Below are positions 16,725-26,038 of a stretch of DNA of 64,000 nt, one piece after another (the stretch's first letter is position 1; each line of letters starts with the position of its first letter). Source of the stretch: an uncultured Sporosarcina sp. (GTDB lineage Bacteria > Bacillota > Bacilli > Bacillales_A > Planococcaceae). Under the pieces are notes generated by a model. The model had not been told where the DNA came from. It worked only from the letters and a program-made list of their open reading frames with translations, and did not search any database. The stretch is from contig CANSAF010000005.1 in the NCBI GenBank assembly GCA_947644645.1, positions 1-64,000 on the forward strand. The letters run 5' to 3'. The translations under genes were made by a program, and so were the position numbers.

Positions 16725-17429
16725 TTACTTCATTTTTGGAACGCTATAATTGATTTCATGTCGTTTATTTGGATCGATTGTTTGAAGCACACATTCGTAT
16801 AACAGTGTCATCGTTTTATGTAAAGCCTCTTCGGCAGTCAATTGTTGACGTTGGTTCATATACGTGCTCATCATACCTTTCCATATCATGAGTGTGACAT
16901 CGGAAATATAAGATAAATCTTCTGGTTGGATAAATCCTTCGTCAATTGCAGATTGAATAAACATCGTACTTCGTTTTGAAAAACTTTGTTCCATAATGAT
17001 TGGCTTCACTTCTTCAGGCAATCCGACTAAGTCTTTTTGATAAATATCGTAATATTTCACGAGCAAATCTTTCGGAAATGTTCCTAAATTTTCCATGAAT
17101 AAAATGGAATAAACTTCAGGATTATGAAAAGAATGTTTACAGAAACATTCCCATGTATAGAGCCATTTTTCAATCTTGGAATGTCCTTTTTCGATATACT
17201 CGGGTAGCTCTTCTACATAGTCTTTCGTATATCTAATCATTGCAAAGAATTTCAAATGAGACAAATCTTTAAAATAGTTATAAACGGTAGAACTCGTGTA
17301 ACCGGCTTTCTTTGCGATATTTCTTACCGTTAAATTGGCGATACCTTCTTCTTCAATAATCTCGGCAGCTGCCTCTAAAAAATATCGATACATTCGCTGT
17401 CTTTGTATTTCTTTTCTCGACAAACTCAC
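16725..17429 (-). CDS. TetR/AcrR-family regulator of the peptide operon
   Basis: 234 aa with an N-terminal helix-turn-helix of TetR type (IIEEEGIANLTVRNIAKKAGYTS then TVYNYFKD) and a ligand-binding C-domain. It is embedded between the carboxypeptidase and the hydrolase genes, 12 and 28 bases away, so it is probably co-transcribed and feeds back on the operon. The strong palindrome at 24701-24729 just after the promoter is its likely operator. Starts at GTG 17429. Confidence 0.9.
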   Translation of the reverse strand: MSLSRKEIQRQRMYRYFLEAAAEIIEEEGIANLTVRNIAKKAGYTSSTVYNYFKDLSHLKFFAMIRYTKDYVEELPEYIEKGHSKIEKWLYTWECFCKHSFHNPEVYSILFMENLGTFPKDLLVKYYDIYQKDLVGLPEEVKPIIMEQSFSKRSTMFIQSAIDEGFIQPEDLSYISDVTLMIWKGMMSTYMNQRQQLTAEEALHKTMTLLYECVLQTIDPNKRHEINYSVPKMK

Positions 17430-17441
17430 ATGAACTCACCT

Positions 17442-18947
17442 TCACTTAAATTGATAAATCGTTTGATATTTTTCAGTTAAATAATTAATCAAATACTCTG
17501 GACGCAAAGTTTCATTCGTTAATTCTTCCAGAAGTTGCAAAGGAAGTTTACTTTTCCCGCTTTGGTAAAGTCGGGGCGTTAACCAGTCGTGAATGGTTGT
17601 TAATTGGTTATTTGCAATTAAAGAACGAATATCGATTTCGCGTTCTAATGTTTGAAAAATTTGGGCGGCATACATAAAGCCGAGCGTATAAGTAGGGAAG
17701 TAGCCGAAATAACCGCTTGCCCAGTGAATATCTTGTAAGACGCCGTCGCGATCATTGGGTGGTGTAATACCTAAATAGGCTTGTGTTTTTTCATTCCATA
17801 CGGCTGGCAAATCATCCACCGACAACTCGTCATTTAGCAATAACTTTTCAATTTCATATCTCAACATAATATGGAGAGAATACGTGATTTCATCGGCATC
17901 TACACGGATGAGCGATGGTTGCACACGATGTAATGCGGTATACAATTCATTGGCTGTAATCGTTTGGAATGATGCAGGCGCATGCTTTTTAAATAACGCT
18001 TCATTTGCCGACCAAAACTCCTCACTTCGTCCAATCCAATTTTCCCAAAGTAAAGCTTGTGATTCATGTAAACCCATCGAACTCGCTTCGGCTAATGGGG
18101 TATTTTGAATGTCTTTCCCGAAACTTTGTTCATAAAGTGCGTGACCTCCTTCATGAAGGACACCAAAAATCGATTGACGGAAATCAGTTTCATCATAACG
18201 TGTCGTAATGCGTACGTCACGCGCATGTAAGCCGAATGTAAACGGATGTTCAGAAGTATCGAGACGCCCAGCTGTATGATCGAATCCAATATTCGTTAAC
18301 AGCTGAAGGCAAATTGCTTTTTGTTGAGCTGAAGGGAAGTGTTGCGTAATGAGCTGCTCATCGACAATGATTTGACTGTGATTCACTTTCGCTAAAAGGT
18401 CAATTAAAGCACTTCTGAGTTTCGGGAATAATTGGTCGAGCGTCTGAGTCGTCATACCAGGTTCCCATTGTTGTAAAAGTGCATCATATCGATTTTTGCC
18501 ATCGCCTAAACAATCTGCCTTCGCTTGTGTTAACTGAATCATTTTTTGTAAAGCTGGTTTGAATTGTGCATAATTCGATTCGTTTCTTGCAACTTCCCAT
18601 GCTGCTTCGGCTTTTGAAATTTGCATCGCATACGCTTTAGCTAGTGATGAAGGAATTTTTGTCGCAGAATCATAAATATTTTGGCATTCATATGCTAAGT
18701 TTTGTAGTAATGCATCTTTTGATTGATCGATGAAATAATCGCTATAATATTTCATCTGCTCAGATGATTGAAGCTGGTGGAGCTTTTCTGAAAAATAGCC
18801 GATGACTTCAGCTCTTTGTTCGTAACCTTGTATGGGAATTTGTGTGTGAGAATCCCATTGTAAGAGTTGTAAATTTTGTTTATAGTAATTTTGTTCTTGC
18901 AGGAAGTTTAAAAACGCTTGCTTTTCTTTTTCATACGTCATTTCCAT
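17442..18947 (-). CDS. Metallocarboxypeptidase, peptidase family M32
   Basis: Thermostable-carboxypeptidase-1 type enzyme that removes C-terminal amino acids from peptides. The zinc motif HEGGH (about residues 265-269), the second conserved ES motif (GLHESQALLWENWIGRS) and the DEIT motif (RVDADEITY) are all present, and 501 aa is normal. Cytoplasmic, no signal. It sits 8 bases after a peptide-permease gene, so imported peptides are the probable substrate. Confidence 0.93.
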   Translation of the reverse strand: MEMTYEKEKQAFLNFLQEQNYYKQNLQLLQWDSHTQIPIQGYEQRAEVIGYFSEKLHQLQSSEQMKYYSDYFIDQSKDALLQNLAYECQNIYDSATKIPSSLAKAYAMQISKAEAAWEVARNESNYAQFKPALQKMIQLTQAKADCLGDGKNRYDALLQQWEPGMTTQTLDQLFPKLRSALIDLLAKVNHSQIIVDEQLITQHFPSAQQKAICLQLLTNIGFDHTAGRLDTSEHPFTFGLHARDVRITTRYDETDFRQSIFGVLHEGGHALYEQSFGKDIQNTPLAEASSMGLHESQALLWENWIGRSEEFWSANEALFKKHAPASFQTITANELYTALHRVQPSLIRVDADEITYSLHIMLRYEIEKLLLNDELSVDDLPAVWNEKTQAYLGITPPNDRDGVLQDIHWASGYFGYFPTYTLGFMYAAQIFQTLEREIDIRSLIANNQLTTIHDWLTPRLYQSGKSKLPLQLLEELTNETLRPEYLINYLTEKYQTIYQFK

Positions 18948-18955
18948 ATCATCCT

Positions 18956-19873
18956 TTAACTTTTATTGCCTCGTGGGTCAAAGGCATCTCTTAATCCATC
19001 CCCGATGAAATTAATGGATAATACTGTCAGAAGAATAATTAATCCAGGCGGAAGCCAAGCTTCAGGATGATTTCTTAAAATCCGGATATTTTGTGCTTCT
19101 GAAAGCATATTTCCCCAAGTCGGTGTCGGTTGTGGAATTCCCATTCCGATAAAGCTCATGCCTGACTCTAAAATAATCATCGTTGCCATTAATAATGTCG
19201 CGTTGACGATAATGGGGCCCACTGCGTTTGGCAGTAAATGTTTGAAAATAATGCGATGATTTTTCGCACCTAATGCTTGTGCGCTTAAAATGAATTCTCT
19301 TTCACGTAATGTCAAAAATGAGCCGCGTACAATTCTCGTTAAGTTTGGCCAAGTCGTAATGGCGATGACAAAAACGAAAAGTGCAATGGTTACTTCATCA
19401 ACAATTGCAATAATTGTTAAAGCTAACACGAAAAAAGGCAGTGCTAACATTAAATCGGCAAATCGCATAATTAAACTGTCGATTTTCCCACCGAAATATC
19501 CTGCAATCGTTCCAGTGACGACACCGATGATTAAAGAAAACATCATAGCGGAGAAGCCGACGATTAAGGAAATCCTGCCGCCATATAATAAACGAGCAAA
19601 ATTATCTCTTCCTGAACTATCTGTTCCGAGAATATGTTCACTCGAAGGCGGCTGTTCAATCTTTGTTAAATCGGCTTTCGTTGGATCTATATTTGTAAGT
19701 AAAGGCGCAAATATTGCTGTTAAAATAATGAGTGACAATATAATCGTTCCAGCGACCGCTAACTTATTTTGCATAAACCTTTGTAAACCCAATCGCCCGG
19801 GAGATTTTGGCAATTCATCTGTCGTATTTGTTTGTTCTTTTTGTTCCATTGTTGGATTGATATTATTTTTCAT
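18956..19873 (-). CDS. Peptide ABC transporter permease (OppC/DppC type)
   Basis: Second permease of the peptide importer: N-terminal cytoplasmic tail, about six hydrophobic segments, the GTDSSGRDNFARLLYG motif and the ATPase-contact loop LSAQALGAKNHRIIFKHLLPNA. 305 aa fits. Follows the OppB-type gene by 17 bases. Confidence 0.93.
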   Translation of the reverse strand: MKNNINPTMEQKEQTNTTDELPKSPGRLGLQRFMQNKLAVAGTIILSLIILTAIFAPLLTNIDPTKADLTKIEQPPSSEHILGTDSSGRDNFARLLYGGRISLIVGFSAMMFSLIIGVVTGTIAGYFGGKIDSLIMRFADLMLALPFFVLALTIIAIVDEVTIALFVFVIAITTWPNLTRIVRGSFLTLREREFILSAQALGAKNHRIIFKHLLPNAVGPIIVNATLLMATMIILESGMSFIGMGIPQPTPTWGNMLSEAQNIRILRNHPEAWLPPGLIILLTVLSINFIGDGLRDAFDPRGNKS

Positions 19874-19890
19874 CGTCGTTTTATGTCACC

Positions 19891-20856
19891 TCAATCGTAT
19901 CTAATTCTAGGGTCTGCCACGCTATACAAAATATCGGATAGTAAATTTCCAAATAAAATCGTTGCACCCAGCAGTAAGTTAATGGACATAATGACAGGAT
20001 AATCACGATTCATAATCGATTCGATAAATAACATGCCAAGTCCTGGATAATTAAATACTTGCTCGGTAATGACAGCGCCGCCTAAAAGAATTCCAAATTC
20101 ATAACCTGATAATGTAATAATCGGGATTAAAGCATTTCGAAGTGTATGTTTATACAAAATCGTCCTTTCTTTCATCCCTTTTGCTTTTGCCATTCGAATG
20201 TACTCGCTCCCTAAAATATCTAATGCTTCAGATCGAACGTATCTCATATACGTTGCTGTTCCCGCCAACGCTAATGTAAAACTAGGTAAAATCATATGAT
20301 GCAGTCGATCTAATAGGGCAGGGATCCCAGTTAAAAGTGGATCAGACATCGTGCTTTGGGAAGGAAGCCAGCCTAAGTGAATCGAAAAAATATAAATTCC
20401 AATCAAACCGAAAAAGAAGTTTGGAATTGCTAGTCCAATAAAGCTAAACGTTGTCGCTGTATAATCCAATATTGAATAGGGACGCTTAGCTGAGTAAATT
20501 CCTAAAGGTATTGAAATGGCTAAAGTAATTAGATAAGCAAATACGCCCAAGTAAACAGTGTTTAATAAACGACTCGAAATGAGTGATTCAACCGAACGTC
20601 CATTGTAATACATCGAATTCCCAAGATCTCCACTTGCAAGGGAACTTAACCAATTCCAATATTGTTTTGGCAATGAATCATTTAAACCCAATTCCTCTCG
20701 TTGGATTTCATAGACTTCTTTGGATACTGTTGGATCTAATTGTTTTCCAGTTAATGGATCTCCGGGTGCTGCTTTTGCCAAAGCAAATATGATAATCGTT
20801 AGTAAAAACAACATCGGAATAAAAACGAGTAATCTTCTAATAATATATCTCGACAT
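19891..20856 (-). CDS. Peptide ABC transporter permease (OppB/DppB type)
   Basis: First permease of the importer: MSRYIIRRLLVFIPMLF start, PGDP motif, about six membrane segments and the coupling loop MAKAKGMKERTILYKHTLRNA. 321 aa. It lies 59 bases after the binding-protein gene. Confidence 0.93.
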   Translation of the reverse strand: MSRYIIRRLLVFIPMLFLLTIIIFALAKAAPGDPLTGKQLDPTVSKEVYEIQREELGLNDSLPKQYWNWLSSLASGDLGNSMYYNGRSVESLISSRLLNTVYLGVFAYLITLAISIPLGIYSAKRPYSILDYTATTFSFIGLAIPNFFFGLIGIYIFSIHLGWLPSQSTMSDPLLTGIPALLDRLHHMILPSFTLALAGTATYMRYVRSEALDILGSEYIRMAKAKGMKERTILYKHTLRNALIPIITLSGYEFGILLGGAVITEQVFNYPGLGMLFIESIMNRDYPVIMSINLLLGATILFGNLLSDILYSVADPRIRYD

Positions 20857-20915
20857 ACTTTAACCTCCGTAATTGTATTGGAAAGATTGTGCTTCATAAA
20901 AGGCAGAGAGCTTTC

Positions 20916-22649
20916 TTACTCCACATCTACGGACCATTTATGGATATCATTAAATAGCGTATGTGGCAGAGGATAGACTCCGTCAATTCTTTTGTTATAA
21001 ATCCATAAAGCTGGTTCAACATAAAGCAACACGGCAGGCAAATCTTCTGAAAATAGCTCTTGCCACGAAGCATAGATTTCTGCACGATTGTCTTGGTCTA
21101 ATCCATCGGGAGCCGAGATTGCTTTTTGAATGAATTCATCAGATGACTCATTATGCCATCTTGAATAATTCCAAGGCGTGTAGCTCGACCAAAGTTCCGT
21201 TGGGTCAGGGTCTGATGTTTCTAGTCCCCAGCCGATTAAATATAAATCTGTATCGTCTTGCTCATTATCATTTTCCATGTCAATTAAAAATGCAGACATT
21301 TCTTTCGGCTGCTTTAAATTCACACTAATGCCTACATCTTCTAATTGTTGTTTAATCAGCGGTGCTGTACGTTCACGTAATTCATTGCCCGCGGGATATT
21401 TCATATTTAAACGCCATGGCTTTCCGTCTGGTGTTTCCCTAAAGCCGTCGCCATCTATGTCTTTATAGCCTGCTTCGTCAAGTAAAATCTTTGCTTGTTC
21501 AGAATCAAAGGCATATTGTTTCGTTCTTTCTTCTGAAGATGCCCAGTGCTGCGGTGCAATAGGAGAGTTAATCACAGCACCTTTACCATACAATAAGCCG
21601 TTAACCATACCTTCACGATTTAATGCATAGGCAATTGCTCGTCGAACTTTTGGATTGGATAATTTATCATTTTCCACCCAGTTATTTGGCTCAATGGCAT
21701 TATTTTCGACGTCAGCATTTGTTCGATGATTGAGTTTAAAACCGAGCACTTGGTAAGAGAAATCCAATTGTTCAATCGTTTGAAGGTTGTTATTTTCCGC
21801 TAATGTGTTGAAATCTGCTGAATTTATACCGCTCGGGCGACCAACAAAATCAATCTCACCTTTTTCGATCAATCCAATCATGACTGAACTTTCAACAACT
21901 CTGTAATTCAGGCGTTCGATTTCGGGTGTACCTTGCCAATAATCTTCGTGTCGAAGGAAAATATAACGTTCTCTGTCGGTAATGTGTACAAATTTATAAG
22001 GACCTGTACCGATAATACTTTCTGCTTCTTGTGATGCTGGTGCTCCTGGCATATCTTTTATAGGAATATCTTCGAAAACATGCTTCGGAATAATTGGGAC
22101 ACTAGCCATATACAATGGCGTTATACTCGGTTCAGTAAAATGGAAGGTAACAGTATAATCATCATCCGCAACGACGCCGATAAAATCTGTCGTGTCTCCA
22201 GTGTTATACTCTTGATAACCGAGTAATGGTTCCACAAATAATGTCCGCAAACCTCCTGCAGCAACATAATCAGGATCTGACATTGTTTGGTATGTAAAAA
22301 CGACATCATGTGCAGTGAAAGGCTTTCCATCATGCCATTTCACATCTTCTTCCAATTTAAATGTGATTGAAGTGTGATCTTCATTTACAGTCCAATTTTT
22401 AGCTAAGTTTGGTTCAAATTCTAATTGTTCATTTTGCTTAACTAAACGTTCATGTGTTAATTCCAAAATGGTTTCTTCATACATATCCATATAAAAAATA
22501 GGATTAAACAAACCAGCAGGGGCGGTATCGATTGCACCTGTAATTTCGGTTTTATAAGGTGTATTTTGGTTTGCACTGCAGGCGGATAAAATGAGTACAT
22601 TTATAAGGAGTAATAACAAAATCCACTTTGTTCTCTTCGTAAACTTCAA
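20916..22649 (-). CDS. Peptide ABC transporter substrate-binding lipoprotein
   Basis: Family 5 extracellular solute-binding protein. Lys/Arg start, hydrophobic segment, lipobox LSAC, then the signatures FKLEEDVKWHDGKPFTAHDVVFT and the IAYALNREG region. About 577 aa. TTG 22649 is chosen as start because GGAGG (22658-22662) lies eight bases upstream; the longer frame would begin within that ribosome site. Captures oligopeptides outside the cell. Confidence 0.92.
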   Translation of the reverse strand: MKFTKRTKWILLLLLINVLILSACSANQNTPYKTEITGAIDTAPAGLFNPIFYMDMYEETILELTHERLVKQNEQLEFEPNLAKNWTVNEDHTSITFKLEEDVKWHDGKPFTAHDVVFTYQTMSDPDYVAAGGLRTLFVEPLLGYQEYNTGDTTDFIGVVADDDYTVTFHFTEPSITPLYMASVPIIPKHVFEDIPIKDMPGAPASQEAESIIGTGPYKFVHITDRERYIFLRHEDYWQGTPEIERLNYRVVESSVMIGLIEKGEIDFVGRPSGINSADFNTLAENNNLQTIEQLDFSYQVLGFKLNHRTNADVENNAIEPNNWVENDKLSNPKVRRAIAYALNREGMVNGLLYGKGAVINSPIAPQHWASSEERTKQYAFDSEQAKILLDEAGYKDIDGDGFRETPDGKPWRLNMKYPAGNELRERTAPLIKQQLEDVGISVNLKQPKEMSAFLIDMENDNEQDDTDLYLIGWGLETSDPDPTELWSSYTPWNYSRWHNESSDEFIQKAISAPDGLDQDNRAEIYASWQELFSEDLPAVLLYVEPALWIYNKRIDGVYPLPHTLFNDIHKWSVDVE

Positions 22650-22666
22650 TTCAACATCCTCCAATC

Positions 22667-23683
22667 TTAGTTTTTATCGTATAAATGACAAGCTACTTGC
22701 TGATCATCTTTTATTTTTCTTAGCTTTGGAACTTCTTTCGTACAACGGTCAAATGCAAAAGGGCATCTCGTACTCAACGGACAACCTTTAGGTGGATTTG
22801 CGGGACTTGGAATATCACCTTTTAACCGTACTTCTTGCATTTCTGTTTCATCTGGACCGGTTGGGATTGAAGAGAGTAAAGCTTTTGTATACGGATGCAG
22901 TGGGTCATTATAGATGCTTTCATTATTTGCAATTTCCATAATCTGTCCTAAGTACATCACTGCTACGCGATCACTCATATGATGCACAACGCTTAAATCA
23001 TGTGAGATGAACATATATGTTAACTGCAACTCTTCTTGTAAATCTTTCATTAAATTTAAAACTTGTCCTTGAATGGAAACGTCCAATGCGGATACAGATT
23101 CATCACAAACGACAAATTTTGGTTCTAAAATCAACGCTCTAGCGATACTGATTCTTTGACGTTGTCCGCCAGAAAACTCATGAGGATATTTATGCAAATC
23201 TGATTTTCGAAGCCCGACTTTTTCAATCATTGCACTTACTTTTTTCTGACGTTCGGATTTTATGAAACTCGTTTGGATAAGTAAAGGTTCTTCCAATAGT
23301 TCATAAACATTCATCTTAGGATTTAGTGAACTAAAAGGATCTTGAAAAATCATTTGGATATCTTGACGGTACTGTCGCATTTCTTTGTTCGTTAAATGGG
23401 TTAAGTTTTCGTCTTTATAATAGATTTCCCCATCTGTTGCGGGGCTTAGCTTTAAAATGACGCGACCTAATGTTGATTTTCCTGAACCAGATTCTCCGAC
23501 GATTCCTAAAGTTTCACCTTTGTATATATCAAAAGAAATATCGTCTACAGCTTTGACATGTCCAACAGTCTTTTTTAAGAGACCTTTTCGGATTGGGAAA
23601 TATTTCTTTACGTTTTTTATTTGAATTAAAGGTGGAAGCGTTTTCTCCTTGCTGTCAATTTTTGCAATGTCATTCATCGTCAT
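22667..23683 (-). CDS. Peptide ABC transporter ATP-binding protein (OppF type)
   Basis: ATPase with Walker A GESGSGKST, Q-loop FQDPFSSLNP, signature FSGGQRQR, Walker B FVVCDES and the oligopeptide-specific C-terminal Cys cluster (CPLSTRCPFAFDRC), which in this family binds an iron-sulphur cluster or metal. ATG 23683 follows AAAGGAG and overlaps the end of the OppD-type gene by 14 bases. Walker B ends DES rather than DEP, as is common in OppF. Confidence 0.92.
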   Translation of the reverse strand: MTMNDIAKIDSKEKTLPPLIQIKNVKKYFPIRKGLLKKTVGHVKAVDDISFDIYKGETLGIVGESGSGKSTLGRVILKLSPATDGEIYYKDENLTHLTNKEMRQYRQDIQMIFQDPFSSLNPKMNVYELLEEPLLIQTSFIKSERQKKVSAMIEKVGLRKSDLHKYPHEFSGGQRQRISIARALILEPKFVVCDESVSALDVSIQGQVLNLMKDLQEELQLTYMFISHDLSVVHHMSDRVAVMYLGQIMEIANNESIYNDPLHPYTKALLSSIPTGPDETEMQEVRLKGDIPSPANPPKGCPLSTRCPFAFDRCTKEVPKLRKIKDDQQVACHLYDKN

Positions 23684-24668
23684 TGTCAACTCCTTTTTCA
23701 TATAGAAAACATCGAATATCATGATGATCCTTTAAAGGATATAAGTTTGGACTTTCATTGATACAACGATCCATTACTTTCGGACATCTTGTAGAAAAAC
23801 GGCATCCGGAAGGGAAGTCATAAGCCGGCGGTATCGTACCTTCAATTGTTGCTAATCGTTTTTTAGGATTTTTAATGCTTGGAAGACTGCTCATTAACCC
23901 AACTGTATAAGGGTGTTTTGGTGAATTCATTAATTGTTTAGTAGAGGATTTTTCGACGACTTGTCCTCCGTACATAACGGCTACTTCGTCAGCGTATTTT
24001 GCAACAACACCTAAATCATGGGTAATTAATAAAATCGACATATCAAACTTCTTTTTCATTTCCATAAGAAGGTCTAATATTTGCCCTTGTATCGTGACAT
24101 CAAGAGCGGTTGTCGGTTCATCGGCAATTAATAATTGAGGTTCGCAACTAATTGCAATTGCAATCATGACTCTTTGTCGCATACCTCCTGATAATTGGTA
24201 TGGATATTCATGCATAATTTCATCGGGGCGCGGTATCCCAACAATTTTAAGTAACTCGATTGCTCGTTCTTTGGCTTGTTTTTTGGATACCTTTTTATGT
24301 CTTCTAATCATTTCAACTAATTGATTGCCGATTGTGAAGACAGGGTTTAAGGCAGTCATAGGTTCTTGGAAAACCATCGCAATTTCGTTGCCTCTAATAG
24401 ATTCCATTTCTTTATCTGTTTTTGAAACAAGGTTCTCTCCATTTAAATAGATAGCCCCTTCGACAATTTTTCCCGGGGGATTGATGAGTTTTAAAATAGA
24501 TAGCGCAGTCATACTTTTTCCACTACCTGATTCACCAACCAAAGCTAATGTTTCTCCTTGTTTAATAGATAAAGAAACGCCATCAACGGCTTTTGCGATT
24601 TTATTTTCATTTAGATGAAAATATGTTTTTAAGTGATCGATTTGTAAGATATTTAAATCTGTGTGCAT
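23670..24668 (-). CDS. Peptide ABC transporter ATP-binding protein (OppD type)
   Basis: First gene of the leftward peptide operon. Walker A GESGSGKSM, FQEPMTALNP, signature LSGGMRQR, LLIADEPTTALDV and the C-terminal Cys motif (CRFSTRCPKVMDRC). 332 aa. Order in the operon is ATPase, ATPase, binding protein, permease, permease, M32 peptidase, TetR, S15-type hydrolase. Confidence 0.93.
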   Translation of the reverse strand: MHTDLNILQIDHLKTYFHLNENKIAKAVDGVSLSIKQGETLALVGESGSGKSMTALSILKLINPPGKIVEGAIYLNGENLVSKTDKEMESIRGNEIAMVFQEPMTALNPVFTIGNQLVEMIRRHKKVSKKQAKERAIELLKIVGIPRPDEIMHEYPYQLSGGMRQRVMIAIAISCEPQLLIADEPTTALDVTIQGQILDLLMEMKKKFDMSILLITHDLGVVAKYADEVAVMYGGQVVEKSSTKQLMNSPKHPYTVGLMSSLPSIKNPKKRLATIEGTIPPAYDFPSGCRFSTRCPKVMDRCINESPNLYPLKDHHDIRCFLYEKGVDNDDE

Positions 24669-24700
24669 GTTGCACCTCTATTCTTTATAATAATTGATTA

Positions 24701-24769
24701 CTCAGAAAGAAGAACGTGTTCTTTTTCTGAACGTGTTTTTTATTATAGGAAATTATTGAAATGAAGTCA
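24701..24769 (-). promoter_or_regulatory. Promoter and operator of the peptide-uptake operon
   Basis: Reading leftward: -35 TTGACT (24764-24769), exactly 17 bases, perfect TATAAT (24741-24746), then an interrupted palindrome TCAGAAAGAAGAAC-GT-GTTCTTTTTCTGA (24701-24729) just downstream of the start point. The palindrome core AGAAC-GT-GTTCT is perfect, and GAACGTGTT occurs twice (24711 and 24728). Position and symmetry suit a repressor such as the TetR protein encoded inside the operon. Confidence 0.8.
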
Positions 24770-24840
24770 AATTGAGAAAAGTGTATTAAAAGGATTTAAG
24801 AGTAGGAGATGTGGTGATTTTATATGTGTTTTAAGTTACT

Positions 24841-24886
24841 AAAAAAATAAAGAACCCTTCGACAGATTTTCTCTAATCAAAGGGTT
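24841..24886 (-). terminator. Terminator of the Spo0E-like gene
   Basis: Arms aaccctt (24853-24859) and aagggtt (24880-24886) followed, in the leftward direction, by a T-rich run. The right arm lies inside the last codons of the gene. Confidence 0.65.
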
Positions 24887-25067
24887 TCTTCAAATCAGTA
24901 TAATTTATTTTTTCTACATCCTCAAGTTTATTCAATAAAACATCCAATGCTTGGCTTACTTTGACGACTTCTGAATCAGTCAAAGTTTTTTCTTTTGTTA
25001 ATGTGTTTAATTCTTTTTTTGTTTGCTCAATTTGTTCTAATAATTTTTCAGTATGAAAATCCGTCAT
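24873..25067 (-). CDS. Spo0E-like aspartyl-phosphate phosphatase
   Basis: 64-aa two-helix protein with the family motif S-Q-x-L-D (EVVKVSQALDVLLNKLE). Spo0E-family proteins dephosphorylate Spo0A~P and delay sporulation. The first helix (LEQIEQTKKELNTLTKEK) is followed by the LTDSEVV turn as expected. GAGGAGT precedes ATG 25067. Its presence supports a spore-forming host. Confidence 0.8.
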   Translation of the reverse strand: MTDFHTEKLLEQIEQTKKELNTLTKEKTLTDSEVVKVSQALDVLLNKLEDVEKINYTDLKKPFD

Positions 25068-25124
25068 GTTGACTCCTCTTTGGCAGTCGTTATTGATTAG
25101 AATGCCATTGATTGTTATTCTAAA

Positions 25125-25861
25125 TTAATTTTGTATGCCGCTAAACAATCCTTTCGTTGTTGCTTCAGCATGTAAATCTACGAAAAATAGTACAACCGTA
25201 GTCTTCGTTAAAGCGGTGATATCGGGAAGGTTGTCATCGAGATCTGTGACTAAATCCTTCTTTTGTAATAGGTCGTTCCCAAGGCTTATTTCTCCATCCA
25301 TGACATAAAGGAGCGGTGTAAATCCATTTTTAACGGGGATACTTACCGTTTCTTGTTCATTTAAATGAAGATCGTATAAATAAACTTTTTGACGAATGAT
25401 AAGTGGGGCATCCGACTCTTTAGGTCCGCCAATTAAATTCCATTTACCTGTTTGAATCATAGGTCTATCAAAAAATTGAATTTGGGGTGCAAATCTGCTT
25501 TTTCAGGTCTGATGAAAATTTGTAGCATTTCGACATCTTTTTCAGGGACAGATTCTTCATGTCTAAATCCGGATCCCGCGTTCATCATCATAAGTTTTCT
25601 GTCAGAAATTTTGACCATATTTCCAGTTGAGTCATCATGCATCATTTCACCTTTCCACATATAGCTTAATATTTCATCGTTGATATGGTCGTGCATTTTA
25701 ACGAAAGTACCTATATTGGCATTTGCATGATCAAAACGTGCGAGTGGACCAAAGGCAAAGTCAGTTTCTTTATCTAATAGTCTACCTGCCGCAATCAAAT
25801 TAACTGTGAAAGGACCGTTTTGAAATTTTCTAAATTGAGCTCCGTTCAGTCTTCTTAACAT
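25125..25861 (-). pseudogene. Pirin-family bicupin, split by a one-base frameshift
   Basis: Two overlapping frames make up one pirin/YhhW-type bicupin. The N half (25457-25861) carries HDHINDEILSYMWKGEM and runs to KFNF, then leaves frame; the C half (25125-25460) continues with RPMIQTGKWNLIGG. Adding one T to the T6 run (A6 at 25470-25475 on the given strand) restores an unbroken protein of about 245 aa. This is either a genuine inactivating slip, a phase-variable tract or a sequencing error. Such proteins are quercetinase-like or redox-sensing cupins. The HxlR regulator is divergent from it. Confidence 0.8.
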
Positions 25862-26038
25862 AAAATCACCTTCCTATCATGTTCTTGTTTAAGATTATTC
25901 CATATGAAAAGAATTTGGTGAAGTAGGGATATATAATCTACTAAGAAACAAATGGTATACTATTAGAAATCGCATGTTCTATGATTAGATAACGTGAATT
26001 TTTATGATATGTCAAGTACATTATAGGGGTAGAAAATA

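Noticed and set aside
19290-19904. 204-codon plus-strand frame opposite the peptide permease
   Set aside because: Lys/Ile/Ser-rich mirror of a membrane protein gene; no ribosome site and no recognisable motif.
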